In this document: piece after piece, positions 45,663-54,735 of the stretch
Layout of the letters: each line of letters begins with the position of its first letter
Numbering within the stretch: position 1 is the stretch's first letter
Assembly: GCA_017416065.1 (NCBI GenBank)
Contig: JAFQDM010000016.1
Coordinates: 1-64,000 of the forward strand
DNA length: 64,000 nucleotides
DNA from: Ruminococcus sp.
GTDB lineage: Bacteria; Bacillota; Clostridia; Oscillospirales; Acutalibacteraceae
Direction: 5' to 3'
The notes under the pieces: model-generated
What the model was told of the DNA's origin: nothing
Seen by the model: the letters and a program-made list of their open reading frames with translations, nothing else
Database searches by the model: none
Position numbers and translations under genes: made by a program

Positions 45663-47567
45663 TCAACTGTTGGTCTTGTGCCTGAAGGTAGGCACGATCT
45701 CTGCCAGCATCTCAACGACCTTCTCGGAATCGTTACCATCAGCATAACTCTGAAGCTTTTGAAGTTTTCCAAGCAGGTCCTCTTCGTCAATGGAGATCTG
45801 ATTTCCGATGAAGATCTTCTTGTTCTGAGTGGATTTCAGTCCCTCTTCATTCATTAGAAGCTCCTCAAAGAGCTTCTCGCCCGGGCGCAATCCGGTAAAC
45901 CGGATCTCAACGTCCTTGTAGGGCACCTTACCGTACATTCTGATAAGATTCTCTGCCAAAGTTGTAATCTTTACGGGCTCTCCCATATCCAGAACAAAAA
46001 TCTCTCCGCCCTGTGCCATGGCTCCTGCCTGAAGCACCAGCGACACAGCCTCAGGTATCGTCATAAAATATCTGATTATATCGGGATGTGTAACCGTAAC
46101 GGGCTTTCCGCTTTCTATCTGTCTGCGGAAAAGAGGGATGACCGAGCCGTTTGAACCCAGAACATTGCCGAATCTTGTGGTAACAAACTCCGTCTTTTTG
46201 CTGTGCTGAGCCTTGTACTGTACTATCATCTCACAGCATCTCTTTGTGGCTCCCATAACATTGGTGGGGTTAACCGCTTTGTCTGTTGAGATCATAATGA
46301 ATTTTTCTACCCCGTACTGCTCTGCAAGGGTAGCCATATTGTATGTACCGAACACGTTGTTCTTGACAGCTTCCTCGGGACTTGTTTCCATCAAGGGTAC
46401 ATGCTTGTGTGCCGCAGCATGGAACACCACCTGAGGCCGGTACTTCTCAAATATCTTATCCATTTTATCGTGATCCCTCACAGAAGCGATAAGGGTCACA
46501 ACATTTACCTCGTCACCATACTCCAGCAAAAGCTCCTGCTGTATATCGTATGCATTGTTTTCATATATGTCTACAATAATTATCTGTGTGGGACTGTACT
46601 TTGCGATCTGACGCACAAGCTCACTTCCGATGGAGCCGCCGCCACCCGTAACCATAAGCACCTTGCCGCGGATGAATTCCTTGGTCTGCTCCTTGTCAAA
46701 GGTTATGGGCTCTCTGCCCAGAAGGTCTTCTATGTGAATATCCTTTACCTGATTGAGAAGCTGAGGATGCCCGTCGTCAAAAAGAAGCTGGCTGAGATAC
46801 GGAACCATTTTGATCTTGCACTGAGTTTTGGAGCAGAGAGAGAGGATCCTCTGTCTGTCCTCCTCAAGGCATGAGGGAATCGCAAAAACGATAAGTGAAA
46901 TGTGACTTTGCTCGCAAAGGGCAGGGATATCTGCCGTAGTTCCCAGCACGGAAACTCCCAGGATCTTGTTTCCAAGCTTACTTCTGTCATCATCCACAAG
47001 TCCCACGGGAAGCAGATTTCTTGAAGGATTGTGGGGATCCTTCTTTGCATTTTCAATATCCGTGAGCAGCAGCATAGCCGCACGGCCTGCACCGATTATA
47101 AGGGTACGCTCGTAGTTTTCCGACCTGCCTGCTTCCGTAAGCCCCACAATGGCTTTTTTCGCAGAAGCTCTGAATGCAACCATTGCCCCGAATGCAAGTA
47201 CATACTGCAGTACCAAAAACAGAATGGGCAGACGGCCGTCAAACGCATCAAAATAGCTCAGAAGCCCGATGGCAAGTACTTCTCCTGCGGTAAGTCCCGC
47301 AAGACAGGATAAATATTCGTGCTTGCCCAAACGGGTCCAGAAAAAGGCATACGCCCCTGAAACATACAGGCTGAAAAAACACAAAAGAGCCTGAACCCCC
47401 ACCACAAGGGTAAGAGTTGACCAGCTCACCTGAAGCATACCCGCTTCAGTCACGTCCCTGCTAATGTCATACCACATCAGAATGAGGTTAACAATAAATC
47501 CGAATATGCTGATGATCAGCACATCTGCTATCATAAGTATTAGTTTTTTTGCATTAAATCTGGTCAT
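45663..47567 (-). CDS. CapD/FlaA1-type membrane-bound nucleoside-diphosphate-sugar dehydratase/epimerase
   Basis: This 634-residue product has four N-terminal membrane helices (~residues 10-140), a Rossmann-like CoA-binding-type domain (RTLIIGAGRAAMLLL), then an extended SDR domain with GGGGSIGSELVRQI, FHAAAHKHVPLME and STDKAVNPTNVMGATKR. Relatives such as PglF convert UDP-GlcNAc to a 4-keto-6-deoxy intermediate, giving di- or trideoxy amino sugars. No matching aminotransferase is in the window, so the final sugar is unclear. The start at 47567 follows TTGGAG. It is divergent from the glycan operon and shares its regulatory region. Confidence 0.9.
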   Translation of the reverse strand: MTRFNAKKLILMIADVLIISIFGFIVNLILMWYDISRDVTEAGMLQVSWSTLTLVVGVQALLCFFSLYVSGAYAFFWTRLGKHEYLSCLAGLTAGEVLAIGLLSYFDAFDGRLPILFLVLQYVLAFGAMVAFRASAKKAIVGLTEAGRSENYERTLIIGAGRAAMLLLTDIENAKKDPHNPSRNLLPVGLVDDDRSKLGNKILGVSVLGTTADIPALCEQSHISLIVFAIPSCLEEDRQRILSLCSKTQCKIKMVPYLSQLLFDDGHPQLLNQVKDIHIEDLLGREPITFDKEQTKEFIRGKVLMVTGGGGSIGSELVRQIAKYSPTQIIIVDIYENNAYDIQQELLLEYGDEVNVVTLIASVRDHDKMDKIFEKYRPQVVFHAAAHKHVPLMETSPEEAVKNNVFGTYNMATLAEQYGVEKFIMISTDKAVNPTNVMGATKRCCEMIVQYKAQHSKKTEFVTTRFGNVLGSNGSVIPLFRRQIESGKPVTVTHPDIIRYFMTIPEAVSLVLQAGAMAQGGEIFVLDMGEPVKITTLAENLIRMYGKVPYKDVEIRFTGLRPGEKLFEELLMNEEGLKSTQNKKIFIGNQISIDEEDLLGKLQKLQSYADGNDSEKVVEMLAEIVPTFRHKTNS

Positions 47568-47651
47568 AATACGCTCCAAATTATATCTGAATCCTGAATG
47601 CGTCGGTGCAAAACCACGCACCAACTCACTATGCACAATAACTCATTTAAA

Positions 47652-47680
47652 ATTATAATACACAAAAGGACCAAAGTCAA
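47652..47680 (-). promoter_or_regulatory. Promoter of the CapD-glmS operon
   Basis: Minus-strand -35 TTGACT (47675-47680), 17-base spacer, -10 TATAAT (47652-47657). The ~78-base leader contains a hairpin GTTGGTGC / GCACCGAC (47602-47625). The 331-base divergent region 47568-47898 otherwise holds only the plus-strand promoter below. Confidence 0.7.
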
Positions 47681-47796
47681 CAAAAATTACCTGAACAGTA
47701 CGCTTTTTTTATAATAAGAAAAGCATCGAAAACGCAAGAGAAGCCGCAGACAAAGCAGAATTTTATGTTTTTATTCATTGTTTTTTGTAAATTCAA

Positions 47797-47824
47797 TTGA
47801 TTTTTTATTATTATATGATATAAT
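47797..47824 (+). promoter_or_regulatory. Promoter of the surface-glycan operon
   Basis: -35 TTGATT (47797-47802), 16-base spacer, -10 TATAAT (47819-47824), giving a leader of about 68 bases before the first gene. I found no strong promoter or terminator further downstream, so the whole plus-strand cluster may depend on it. Confidence 0.6.
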
Positions 47825-47898
47825 TAGTCTGTTATAATAGGTTTATAGTGTGCATTTATGCCTTTTTCAGATTTGGGTATTTTGAGAGGAGAAAACCG

Positions 47899-48561
47899 AT
47901 GTACAGATTTTTTAAAAGAGCTATTGATATCCTCATTTCATTTTTGGCTCTGCTCATACTTTTCCCCGTACTTCTCATTACGGCTGCGGCAATCAAGCTT
48001 GAGTCCAAAGGACCTGTGATTTTTAAGCAGGACAGATTGGGACTGGATGCAAAGGTTTTCAAGATCTACAAATTCCGCAGTATGTGCGTAGGCGCTGAGC
48101 ACACAGGCTCAGGAGTATACTCCGGCAAGGGGGATGCCCGCGTTACAAAAGTAGGCAGGATCATCCGTGCCACCAGCATTGACGAACTGCCTCAGCTTGT
48201 GAACATCCTCAAGGGTGATATGAGCCTCATAGGCCCCCGTCCCCCGCTTACATACCATCCCTGGCCCGTAGAGGAATACACAGAGGATCAGCTCAGAATG
48301 TTCTCTGTCCGCCCGGGAGTGACCGGCTGGGCACAGGTAAACGGCAGAAAGGACGTTGAATGGAACAGACGCATTGAGCTCAACTGCTGGTACACGGAAA
48401 ACCTCTCTTTCTGGCTCGATCTGAAAATTTTCTTTATATCCATATTTAAGGTATTCACAAACGCAGACAACGAAAACACAAAAGAAACAGCAACAAGAAA
48501 AGCTCCCTCTGCAGAAACATCGGCAAAAGAAACCGAATTGCAGGAAGCTCTGACAAAATAA
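47899..48561 (+). CDS. Priming sugar-phosphate transferase (PglC/WcaJ-type)
   Basis: This 220-residue product has one re-entrant N-terminal membrane segment (IDILISFLALLILFPVLLI) and a bacterial sugar transferase domain: GPVIFKQDRLGLDAKVF, IYKFRSM, ATSIDELPQL, GDMSLIGPRPP and RPGVTGWAQVNGR. The Asp-Glu pair in SIDEL is the catalytic dyad of small monotopic phosphoglycosyl transferases. It loads the first sugar-phosphate onto undecaprenyl phosphate and starts the repeat unit. The charged C-terminal tail (Thr/Ala/Glu/Lys-rich) is unusual but short. The start at 47899 follows AGAGGAG. First gene of the glycan operon. Confidence 0.93.
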   Translation: MYRFFKRAIDILISFLALLILFPVLLITAAAIKLESKGPVIFKQDRLGLDAKVFKIYKFRSMCVGAEHTGSGVYSGKGDARVTKVGRIIRATSIDELPQLVNILKGDMSLIGPRPPLTYHPWPVEEYTEDQLRMFSVRPGVTGWAQVNGRKDVEWNRRIELNCWYTENLSFWLDLKIFFISIFKVFTNADNENTKETATRKAPSAETSAKETELQEALTK

Positions 48562-48593
48562 ACTTTCAAAACCTCAGACCAAAGGTGCTATTT

Positions 48594-49514
48594 ATGAAAC
48601 TTCTTCTGACAGGTGCATTCAACTACACCGAAGAACAACTGAACACCCTCAGAGCAAGAGGATTTGAAACTATGTTCGTGCAAAACGAGCTGGAAGAACT
48701 ACAGATCGACTGTTCAGAGTTTGATGCTGTGGTATGCAACAACCTTTTTAAGTCAAATCCCCCTGAAAAGTTCACCTCCCTCAAGGCGGTACAGCTTACA
48801 AGCGCCGGCTTTGACAGAGCGCCGGTAGGCTACTTTGCCTCAAAGGGAATTGCCCTTTTCAATGCAAGAGGGGTCTACAGCACTCCCATGGCTGAATGGG
48901 TAATACTTAAAATTCTTGAGATATACAAACGCTCCCATACCTTTTTTGCTCAGCAAAAAAAGAAGCTATGGCAAAAGCACAGAGACCTGCAGGAGCTTGC
49001 AGGCAAAAGGGTGCTCATAGTGGGCACGGGCTCTGTGGGACTTGAATGTGCAAAGCGCCTGAAGGCCTTTGATGCAAAGGTACTGGGTACAGATATTTAC
49101 GACAACAGCTCTCCCTTTGTGGATGAGTTTTACCCTATGGAAGCACTATCTGACGTACTCCCCACAGCAGATGTTGTGGTGCTCACCCTGCCCCTGACAG
49201 AAAAGACCAGAGGCCTATTTAGCGCAGACGTGCTCTCTCTTATGAAGGACACAAGCATCCTCGTAAATGTAGCCCGAGGCCCGATCATTGATGAGCAGGC
49301 TCTTACGGAGAAGCTCTCGGAAGGAAAATTCATGGGTGTGGCTCTTGACGTATTTGAGGAGGAGCCCTTGTCCGAGGCAAGCCCCCTATGGAGCATCCCA
49401 CGAGTAATAATCACCCCGCACAACAGCTTTGTTTCTGACGGAAATTCAGACAGGATGTTCTCTCTTATCCTCAGAAATCTTACAGAGTTCGACTTTGGAA
49501 AGGCAACAAGATGA
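48594..49514 (+). CDS. D-2-hydroxyacid dehydrogenase family protein
   Basis: This 306-residue NAD-dependent dehydrogenase has the dinucleotide motif VLIVGTGSVGLECAKRL and the catalytic triad Arg in NVARGPIIDEQAL, Glu in DVFEEEPL and His in ITPHNSF. The family interconverts 2-keto and D-2-hydroxy acids such as lactate or phosphoglycerate. Inside a glycan operon it may supply a hydroxyacid used as a substituent, but that is speculative. The ATG at 48594 is preferred over a GTG at 48585. Its stop overlaps the next start by 4 bases (ATGA). Confidence 0.85.
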   Translation: MKLLLTGAFNYTEEQLNTLRARGFETMFVQNELEELQIDCSEFDAVVCNNLFKSNPPEKFTSLKAVQLTSAGFDRAPVGYFASKGIALFNARGVYSTPMAEWVILKILEIYKRSHTFFAQQKKKLWQKHRDLQELAGKRVLIVGTGSVGLECAKRLKAFDAKVLGTDIYDNSSPFVDEFYPMEALSDVLPTADVVVLTLPLTEKTRGLFSADVLSLMKDTSILVNVARGPIIDEQALTEKLSEGKFMGVALDVFEEEPLSEASPLWSIPRVIITPHNSFVSDGNSDRMFSLILRNLTEFDFGKATR

Positions 49515-51112
49515 AAAATACACAGGTTTACAAAAACGATATAAAATCCGTGCTGGATAAGGACCCTAAGTACCGTTCCTTTTTGTTCAAGCGTGGGTAC
49601 CTTATCACGGACAATACAGAGCTTAACACAGAGGCCTATCCCTTCTACGGACTCTGGGAGGTACACTCTGCAGGCAAATACAGCATAATTGTTCATAAGG
49701 AGCAGGATTTTTCCATATGCCGAAAGGGCGACGTTACTGCAGTGATGATCGGTCACGCTTATGACCCTTTCCTGATGAAGCACGATGACAAAGAAATCCT
49801 GAGTGACTGCCTCAAGGCTTACCTTGAAGGCAAGGAGGCTTACTTTGACAAAATCAATTCCATCTCAGGTATGCATCTAATTGTAGTATTTGAGGGGGAT
49901 AATTTCAGCGCCGTGCAGGATTGCGGAGGTATGCGCTCCTGCTATTTCGGCAATGCAAAGGGCAACCTTTACGTCACCTCTCACCCTCAGCTTGTGGCTG
50001 ACCTGTGCTCGTTGAGCTTCGACCCGGATGTAGAGCTTCTTTTCTCCAAAAAGTTCTACACAATAGGTACACGATATATGCCCGGCAACATCACTCCCTA
50101 CAAGGAGCTCAAGCGCCTGGGCGCCAACACCTACTTAAACTTTGACGGCAGTTTCCGTATTGTTCGTTTTTATCCCGACAAGGTACTGCATGAAATTCCC
50201 AAGGAAAAATTTGATGAATATATAGACGAGATCGGCAGACTTCTGCACAACAACATTGAGCTTTGCTCAAGAAAATGGGAAAGACCTGCCATCTCCCTCT
50301 CCGGCGGTACAGACAGCAAGACCACCCTTGCCTGTGCCAACGGTCTTTACGACAAATTCTACTACTACAGCTTCCACGCAAAAAGTCAGGAGAAGGTGGA
50401 TGCAACAGCAGCCCGCACTCTTTGTGAGCGCATAGGCGCCAAGCACAACACCTATCCCATCCCCGAGGACAACAGCGAGCTTGAAGATTTTGACTTCCTC
50501 AAAAAAATGCTCAATCACAACACCTCCTATGTTTCCCGTCCTGACGACCACGAAGCAAGAAAGTTCATATATATGTCCAAAGTCAACGACTTTGACGTTG
50601 AGCTTAAATCCTGGATTTCTGAAATAGGCAGAGCCTTCTGGAGCCGCAAGTACGGCCTGGAGCTGCCTAAGAAGCTTCACGAGAGACACTTCTCCATCTT
50701 CCAGAAGCGTTACTTCGGAAGCCCCTACCTTCTGCGCTGGGCAGACAGAATACACCGGGACTTCCTGCGGGAGATCGACCTTGTGGAGGCTCCCGAGGGT
50801 TATGAGCATCAGGATATGTTCTATTGGGAGGTACGCTTTGCCTCCTGGGGCACTATGGTTGAAAGTATGCACGACTTCTTTAACCTTGTGACTATGCCCT
50901 TTAACAACAGAAAGCTTATGGAGCTCTTCCTTGTGTTCCCTCACCATATGCGCAAGTCAGACACGGTCCACGCAATGGTAATTGACAAGATGAACAAGGA
51001 AATAAACGACTCGGGTATTGCCGTGCACAACAAATATTTGGGCGGCAAGAGAATCATCCTTGAGCATATATATTATAGATGGAGAACCATGTTCTTCCGT
51101 TCAAAGCTATGA
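49511..51112 (+). CDS. Asparagine-synthetase-like PP-loop protein without N-terminal nucleophile
   Basis: This 533-residue product has an N-terminal half resembling a glutaminase (Ntn) fold, but it begins Met-Lys-Asn, lacks Cys2 and so should not hydrolyse glutamine. The C-terminal half has the ATP-pyrophosphatase loop SLSGGTDSKTT (Ser264-Ser269 region) and GMRSCYFGN upstream, as in asparagine synthase or beta-lactam-synthetase-like enzymes that activate a carboxylate as an acyl-adenylate. In this operon the likely job is amide formation on a uronic acid or amino acid, inferred from context. It is translationally coupled to the upstream dehydrogenase. Confidence 0.75.
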   Translation: MKNTQVYKNDIKSVLDKDPKYRSFLFKRGYLITDNTELNTEAYPFYGLWEVHSAGKYSIIVHKEQDFSICRKGDVTAVMIGHAYDPFLMKHDDKEILSDCLKAYLEGKEAYFDKINSISGMHLIVVFEGDNFSAVQDCGGMRSCYFGNAKGNLYVTSHPQLVADLCSLSFDPDVELLFSKKFYTIGTRYMPGNITPYKELKRLGANTYLNFDGSFRIVRFYPDKVLHEIPKEKFDEYIDEIGRLLHNNIELCSRKWERPAISLSGGTDSKTTLACANGLYDKFYYYSFHAKSQEKVDATAARTLCERIGAKHNTYPIPEDNSELEDFDFLKKMLNHNTSYVSRPDDHEARKFIYMSKVNDFDVELKSWISEIGRAFWSRKYGLELPKKLHERHFSIFQKRYFGSPYLLRWADRIHRDFLREIDLVEAPEGYEHQDMFYWEVRFASWGTMVESMHDFFNLVTMPFNNRKLMELFLVFPHHMRKSDTVHAMVIDKMNKEINDSGIAVHNKYLGGKRIILEHIYYRWRTMFFRSKL

Positions 51113-51183
51113 TAAAAAGATCTTATTTTGGTTCATTAGGATTCTTTAATTAAATTCAGCAATCTCACGAAAGGTTTGTTTTT

Positions 51184-52242
51184 GTGAACAAAAAAAGTAT
51201 TCTTATTATTTTCGGAGGCAACTCCACGGAACACGAAGTTTCCTGCAGATCCGTTATGAATTTTGTAAATAACGTATCCTGTGAAAAATACGAAAAGCAC
51301 TATGTGGGCATTAAGAAAAACGGCGACTGGGTTTACTACACAGGCGACACAGCTTTGATTCCCACCGGTGAGTGGGTAAATGAGCCCTCAAACATTCCCT
51401 GCGTGCTCTCCCCCAACAAAAGTGCAAAGGGACTTCTGCTCCTTAACAAAAACAATACAATTATTAATATAGATGTGATCATTCCCGTGCTCCACGGCAA
51501 AAACGGAGAAGACGGCACCATTCAGGGACTATTTGAGCTTTGTGAGATCCCCTATGTAGGCTGCGGCGTTGTTGCCTCCGGTACCTCTATGGACAAAGCC
51601 TTCACAAAAATCATCGTAGACAGTCTTGGGAATATTCCTCAGGCAGACTATGTGCTTGTGCGCCAGGGAGACGACAACAGCTATGCTGAAAAAGCAGAAA
51701 ACAAGCTGGGATATCCTATGTTTGTAAAGCCCTGCAAATCAGGCTCTTCCCAGGGAGTATCCAAGGCAGAAAACCGCTTGGAGCTTATAAAAGCAGTTGA
51801 GCTTGCTCTGACCCACGATTCCAAGGTGCTCATCGAGGAAGCCATCACAGGCCGCGAGCTTGAGTGTGCCGTGCTGGAAACCAAAGACGGCATAGTCTGC
51901 TCCAACGCAGGCGAGGCGGTAGCGGGAGATGTGTTTTACAGCTACGAAGCCAAGTACAACAACTCAGATTCAAAAACCGTCACAGCCCCACAGCTTCCCG
52001 AGGGAATCAACGAAAAGGTCAGGCAGTATGCCTCTGATATATTCAAGGTCCTTGGCGGAAACGGCCTGTCCCGAATCGACTTTTTCCTTGAGAAAGGCAC
52101 AGACCGGGTAATTTTTAATGAGATAAATACTCTCCCTGGCTTTACCTCTATCAGTATGTATCCTATGATGATGGAGGTTGTGGGATACCCCATAGAAAAG
52201 CTTATGGACACGCTCATTGAAAATGCAGCTTACTCAAAATAA
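51184..52242 (+). CDS. ddl: D-alanine-D-alanine ligase family ATP-grasp enzyme
   Basis: This 352-residue product has the Ddl signature opening FGGNSTEHEVS, GKNGEDGTIQGLFE, GTSMDK, the ATP-grasp core FVKPCKSGSSQGVSK, the omega loop YSYEAKY, and NEINTLPGFTS. It joins two D-amino acids using ATP. The tyrosine-containing omega loop fits D-Ala-D-Ala ligases rather than VanA-type D-lactate ligases. Use of D-Ser cannot be excluded. The start is GTG at 51184 after AAAGG. Its place inside a glycan operon rather than a wall-synthesis cluster is notable. Confidence 0.85.
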   Translation: MNKKSILIIFGGNSTEHEVSCRSVMNFVNNVSCEKYEKHYVGIKKNGDWVYYTGDTALIPTGEWVNEPSNIPCVLSPNKSAKGLLLLNKNNTIINIDVIIPVLHGKNGEDGTIQGLFELCEIPYVGCGVVASGTSMDKAFTKIIVDSLGNIPQADYVLVRQGDDNSYAEKAENKLGYPMFVKPCKSGSSQGVSKAENRLELIKAVELALTHDSKVLIEEAITGRELECAVLETKDGIVCSNAGEAVAGDVFYSYEAKYNNSDSKTVTAPQLPEGINEKVRQYASDIFKVLGGNGLSRIDFFLEKGTDRVIFNEINTLPGFTSISMYPMMMEVVGYPIEKLMDTLIENAAYSK

Positions 52243-52298
52243 CCGAAGCAGAAAATAGCAAATTGCTATACATTATATATTGAAAGCAGGAACACGTT

Positions 52299-53417
52299 TT
52301 GAAATTTGTACTGATTTCGCCAAAGAACAGAACTGCGTGGAACTTCAGAGGAGACCTTATCAAGGACATCATAGCCATGGGTAATGAGGTTATAGTCACG
52401 GGTCCCAACGATATTGACGTTGAAAAAATAGAGGCTCTGGGGGCTCGGTTTGTAAGGATCCCCATGGAGAAGACAGGCGTCAATGCCCTCTCTGACCTGA
52501 AGTACATAAATGCTCTGAAAAAACTGTTTAAAGCAGAAAAGCCGGACATAACCTTCGGCTACACAATAAAGCCCGTAATCTACGGAGCCATTGCCGCAAA
52601 GCTTGCAAAGGTAAAGCGGAGATACTCTATGATAGCAGGTGCAGGCTACGTGTTTGTGGCAAAAACCGCAAAGGCAAAGGTCATCCGAATGATCGTAAAG
52701 ACCCTCTACCGCATCGGCTTTGCCTGTGCACATAAGGTCGTATTTATGAATCCCGACGATATGAACGATTTTGTATCGCAAAGGCTTCTGAAAAAAGAGA
52801 AGTGCTGTATGGTCAACGGCTCGGGAGTCAACATGGAGCGCTTTGCCCGTGAGGAACTGCCAAAGGAGCCCGTGTTCTTTATGCTCTCCCGTGCACTAAG
52901 GTGCAAAGGAGTTGCAGAATATCTTGAGGCAGCGCAGATCGTTCATGATAAATATCCGGATGTACGGATTATGTTTTTGGGCGAGATCGATGAATCCATG
53001 CAGGATTCCTTAAAACAGCAAGAGGTTCAGAAGTACATAGATTCAGGGGCTATTGAGTATTACCCCGAGCATCCTGACGTAAGAGTCTACTACCGCCAAT
53101 GCTCCGTGTTCGTGCTGCCCTCCCACAGAGAGGGTATTCCCCGAACGGTGCAGGAAGCCATGGCTATGGGCAGACCGGTTATAGTCACAGATGCTCCCGG
53201 CTGCAGAGAAACAGTCAAAGACGGAGAAACAGGCTTCCTTGTTCCTGTTGAAGACCCGCAGGCTCTGGCTGACACTATGTGCAGGTTCATAGAGGAGCCT
53301 GAGCTGATTTCCAAATTCGGCCATGCAGGCTACGAATATTGTAAAGAAAAATTTGATGTACGCAAGGTAAACAAAGCCTTACTAACTCATCTTGATATGA
53401 TAGAAACGGAGGAATAA
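52299..53417 (+). CDS. Glycosyltransferase, GT4-like
   Basis: This 372-residue GT-B enzyme has an N-terminal acceptor domain, then a C-terminal donor domain with [39 protein letters not shown] and [14 protein letters not shown], the Glu-x7-Glu pattern typical of retaining GT4 enzymes. It should add a sugar to the lipid-linked repeat unit on the cytoplasmic side. Sugar specificity is not readable. The start is TTG at 52299, ~8 bases after AGCAGG. Two bases separate its stop from the next start. Confidence 0.88.
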   Translation: MKFVLISPKNRTAWNFRGDLIKDIIAMGNEVIVTGPNDIDVEKIEALGARFVRIPMEKTGVNALSDLKYINALKKLFKAEKPDITFGYTIKPVIYGAIAAKLAKVKRRYSMIAGAGYVFVAKTAKAKVIRMIVKTLYRIGFACAHKVVFMNPDDMNDFVSQRLLKKEKCCMVNGSGVNMERFAREELPKEPVFFMLSRALRCKGVAEYLEAAQIVHDKYPDVRIMFLGEIDESMQDSLKQQEVQKYIDSGAIEYYPEHPDVRVYYRQCSVFVLPSHREGIPRTVQEAMAMGRPVIVTDAPGCRETVKDGETGFLVPVEDPQALADTMCRFIEEPELISKFGHAGYEYCKEKFDVRKVNKALLTHLDMIETEE

Positions 53418-53419
53418 AA

Positions 53420-54733
53420 ATGTCACTCTATCAGAAAATCGTAAACAAAGAAGAAAAAATATCCCTTGTCGGTCTTGGCTACGTGGGAATGCCCATTGCC
53501 GTCTCCTTCTCAAAAAAGGTGGACGTAATCGGTTTTGACGTTAACAAAGCAAAAATCGACCTTTATAAAAGCGGCATCGACCCCACTAAGGAGGTTGGTG
53601 ACGAGGCTATCAAGAACTGTAAGGTAGACTTTACCTGCGATCCCGAAAGACTCAGAGAAGCAAAGTTCCACATTGTTGCAGTTCCTACTCCCGTAAACGC
53701 AGACCACACACCCGACCTGTCCCCTGTTGAGGGTGCAAGCCATATCCTGGGCAAGCACCTGACCAAAGGCTCCATCGTTGTGTACGAATCCACGGTTTAT
53801 CCCGGAGTTACGGAGGACGTTTGTGTTCCTATCCTTGAGGCAGAATCAGGCCTTAAGTGCGGAGTTGACTTTAAGATCGGCTATTCTCCCGAGCGTATTA
53901 ACCCCGGTGACAAGGTGCACAGACTCGAGACCATCGTAAAAATCGTTTCAGGTATGGATGCAGAGACCCTGGAGGAGGTAGCACAGGTTTACGAGCTCGT
54001 TGTTGAGGCAGGAGTTCACAGAGCAGAGAGCATCAAGGTTGCAGAAGCTGCTAAGGTTATAGAAAATTCCCAGCGCGACATCAACATTGCATTTATGAAC
54101 GAGCTTTCCATCATCTTCAACAAGATGAACATAGATACAAAGGCTGTGCTTGAGGCTGCAGGCACAAAGTGGAACTTCCTTAAGTTCTTCCCCGGTCTTG
54201 TTGGCGGACACTGCATCGGAGTTGACCCCTACTACCTTACCTATAAGGCAGAGCAGATGGGCTACCACTCACAGATCATCCTCTCCGGCAGAAGAATCAA
54301 CGACGATATGGGCAAATACGTTGTTGAATCCCTGGTAAAGAAGCTTATACAGGCAGACATCCCCGTTAAATCAGCTAAGGTCGCCATCCTGGGCTTTACC
54401 TTCAAGGAGAACTGCCCTGACACAAGAAACACAAGAATCATTGATATAGTAAACGAGCTCAAGGAATACGGCATTACTCCCGTGATCGCAGATCCCGTTG
54501 CTGATGCAGACGAAGCAAAGCACGAGTATGGTATGGAGTTTGTTGATATGAACACGATCAAGGATATGGATGCAGTTATCCTTGCTGTATCCCACGAGGA
54601 GTTCTCCTCTCTTACCATGGAGGATATGGCAAAGTTCTACTCAGGAGAGCACACAAAGGTGCTCCTTGACATCAAGGGACTTCTGAACAGAAAAGAATAT
54701 GAAAACGCTGGCTATATTTATTGGAGGCTTTAA
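53420..54733 (+). CDS. UDP-N-acetylhexosamine 6-dehydrogenase (WbpO/TviB-type)
   Basis: This 437-residue nucleotide-sugar dehydrogenase has the NAD motif [34 protein letters not shown], and catalytic Cys265 in [11 protein letters not shown]. It oxidises the C6 alcohol of a UDP-HexNAc to the uronic acid in two NAD steps. The sequence is closest to the WbpO/TviB type acting on UDP-GlcNAc/GalNAc. WecC-like action on UDP-ManNAc is the main alternative, given the 2-epimerase gene at 62355. It is followed at once by a TviC-like epimerase. Confidence 0.88.
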   Translation: MSLYQKIVNKEEKISLVGLGYVGMPIAVSFSKKVDVIGFDVNKAKIDLYKSGIDPTKEVGDEAIKNCKVDFTCDPERLREAKFHIVAVPTPVNADHTPDLSPVEGASHILGKHLTKGSIVVYESTVYPGVTEDVCVPILEAESGLKCGVDFKIGYSPERINPGDKVHRLETIVKIVSGMDAETLEEVAQVYELVVEAGVHRAESIKVAEAAKVIENSQRDINIAFMNELSIIFNKMNIDTKAVLEAAGTKWNFLKFFPGLVGGHCIGVDPYYLTYKAEQMGYHSQIILSGRRINDDMGKYVVESLVKKLIQADIPVKSAKVAILGFTFKENCPDTRNTRIIDIVNELKEYGITPVIADPVADADEAKHEYGMEFVDMNTIKDMDAVILAVSHEEFSSLTMEDMAKFYSGEHTKVLLDIKGLLNRKEYENAGYIYWRL

Positions 54734-54735
54734 TA

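Noticed and set aside
48594..52242. VanHA-type glycopeptide resistance cassette
   Set aside because: The ligase keeps the tyrosine omega loop (YSYEAKY) of D-Ala-D-Ala ligases, and no VanX-like dipeptidase or two-component system is present.
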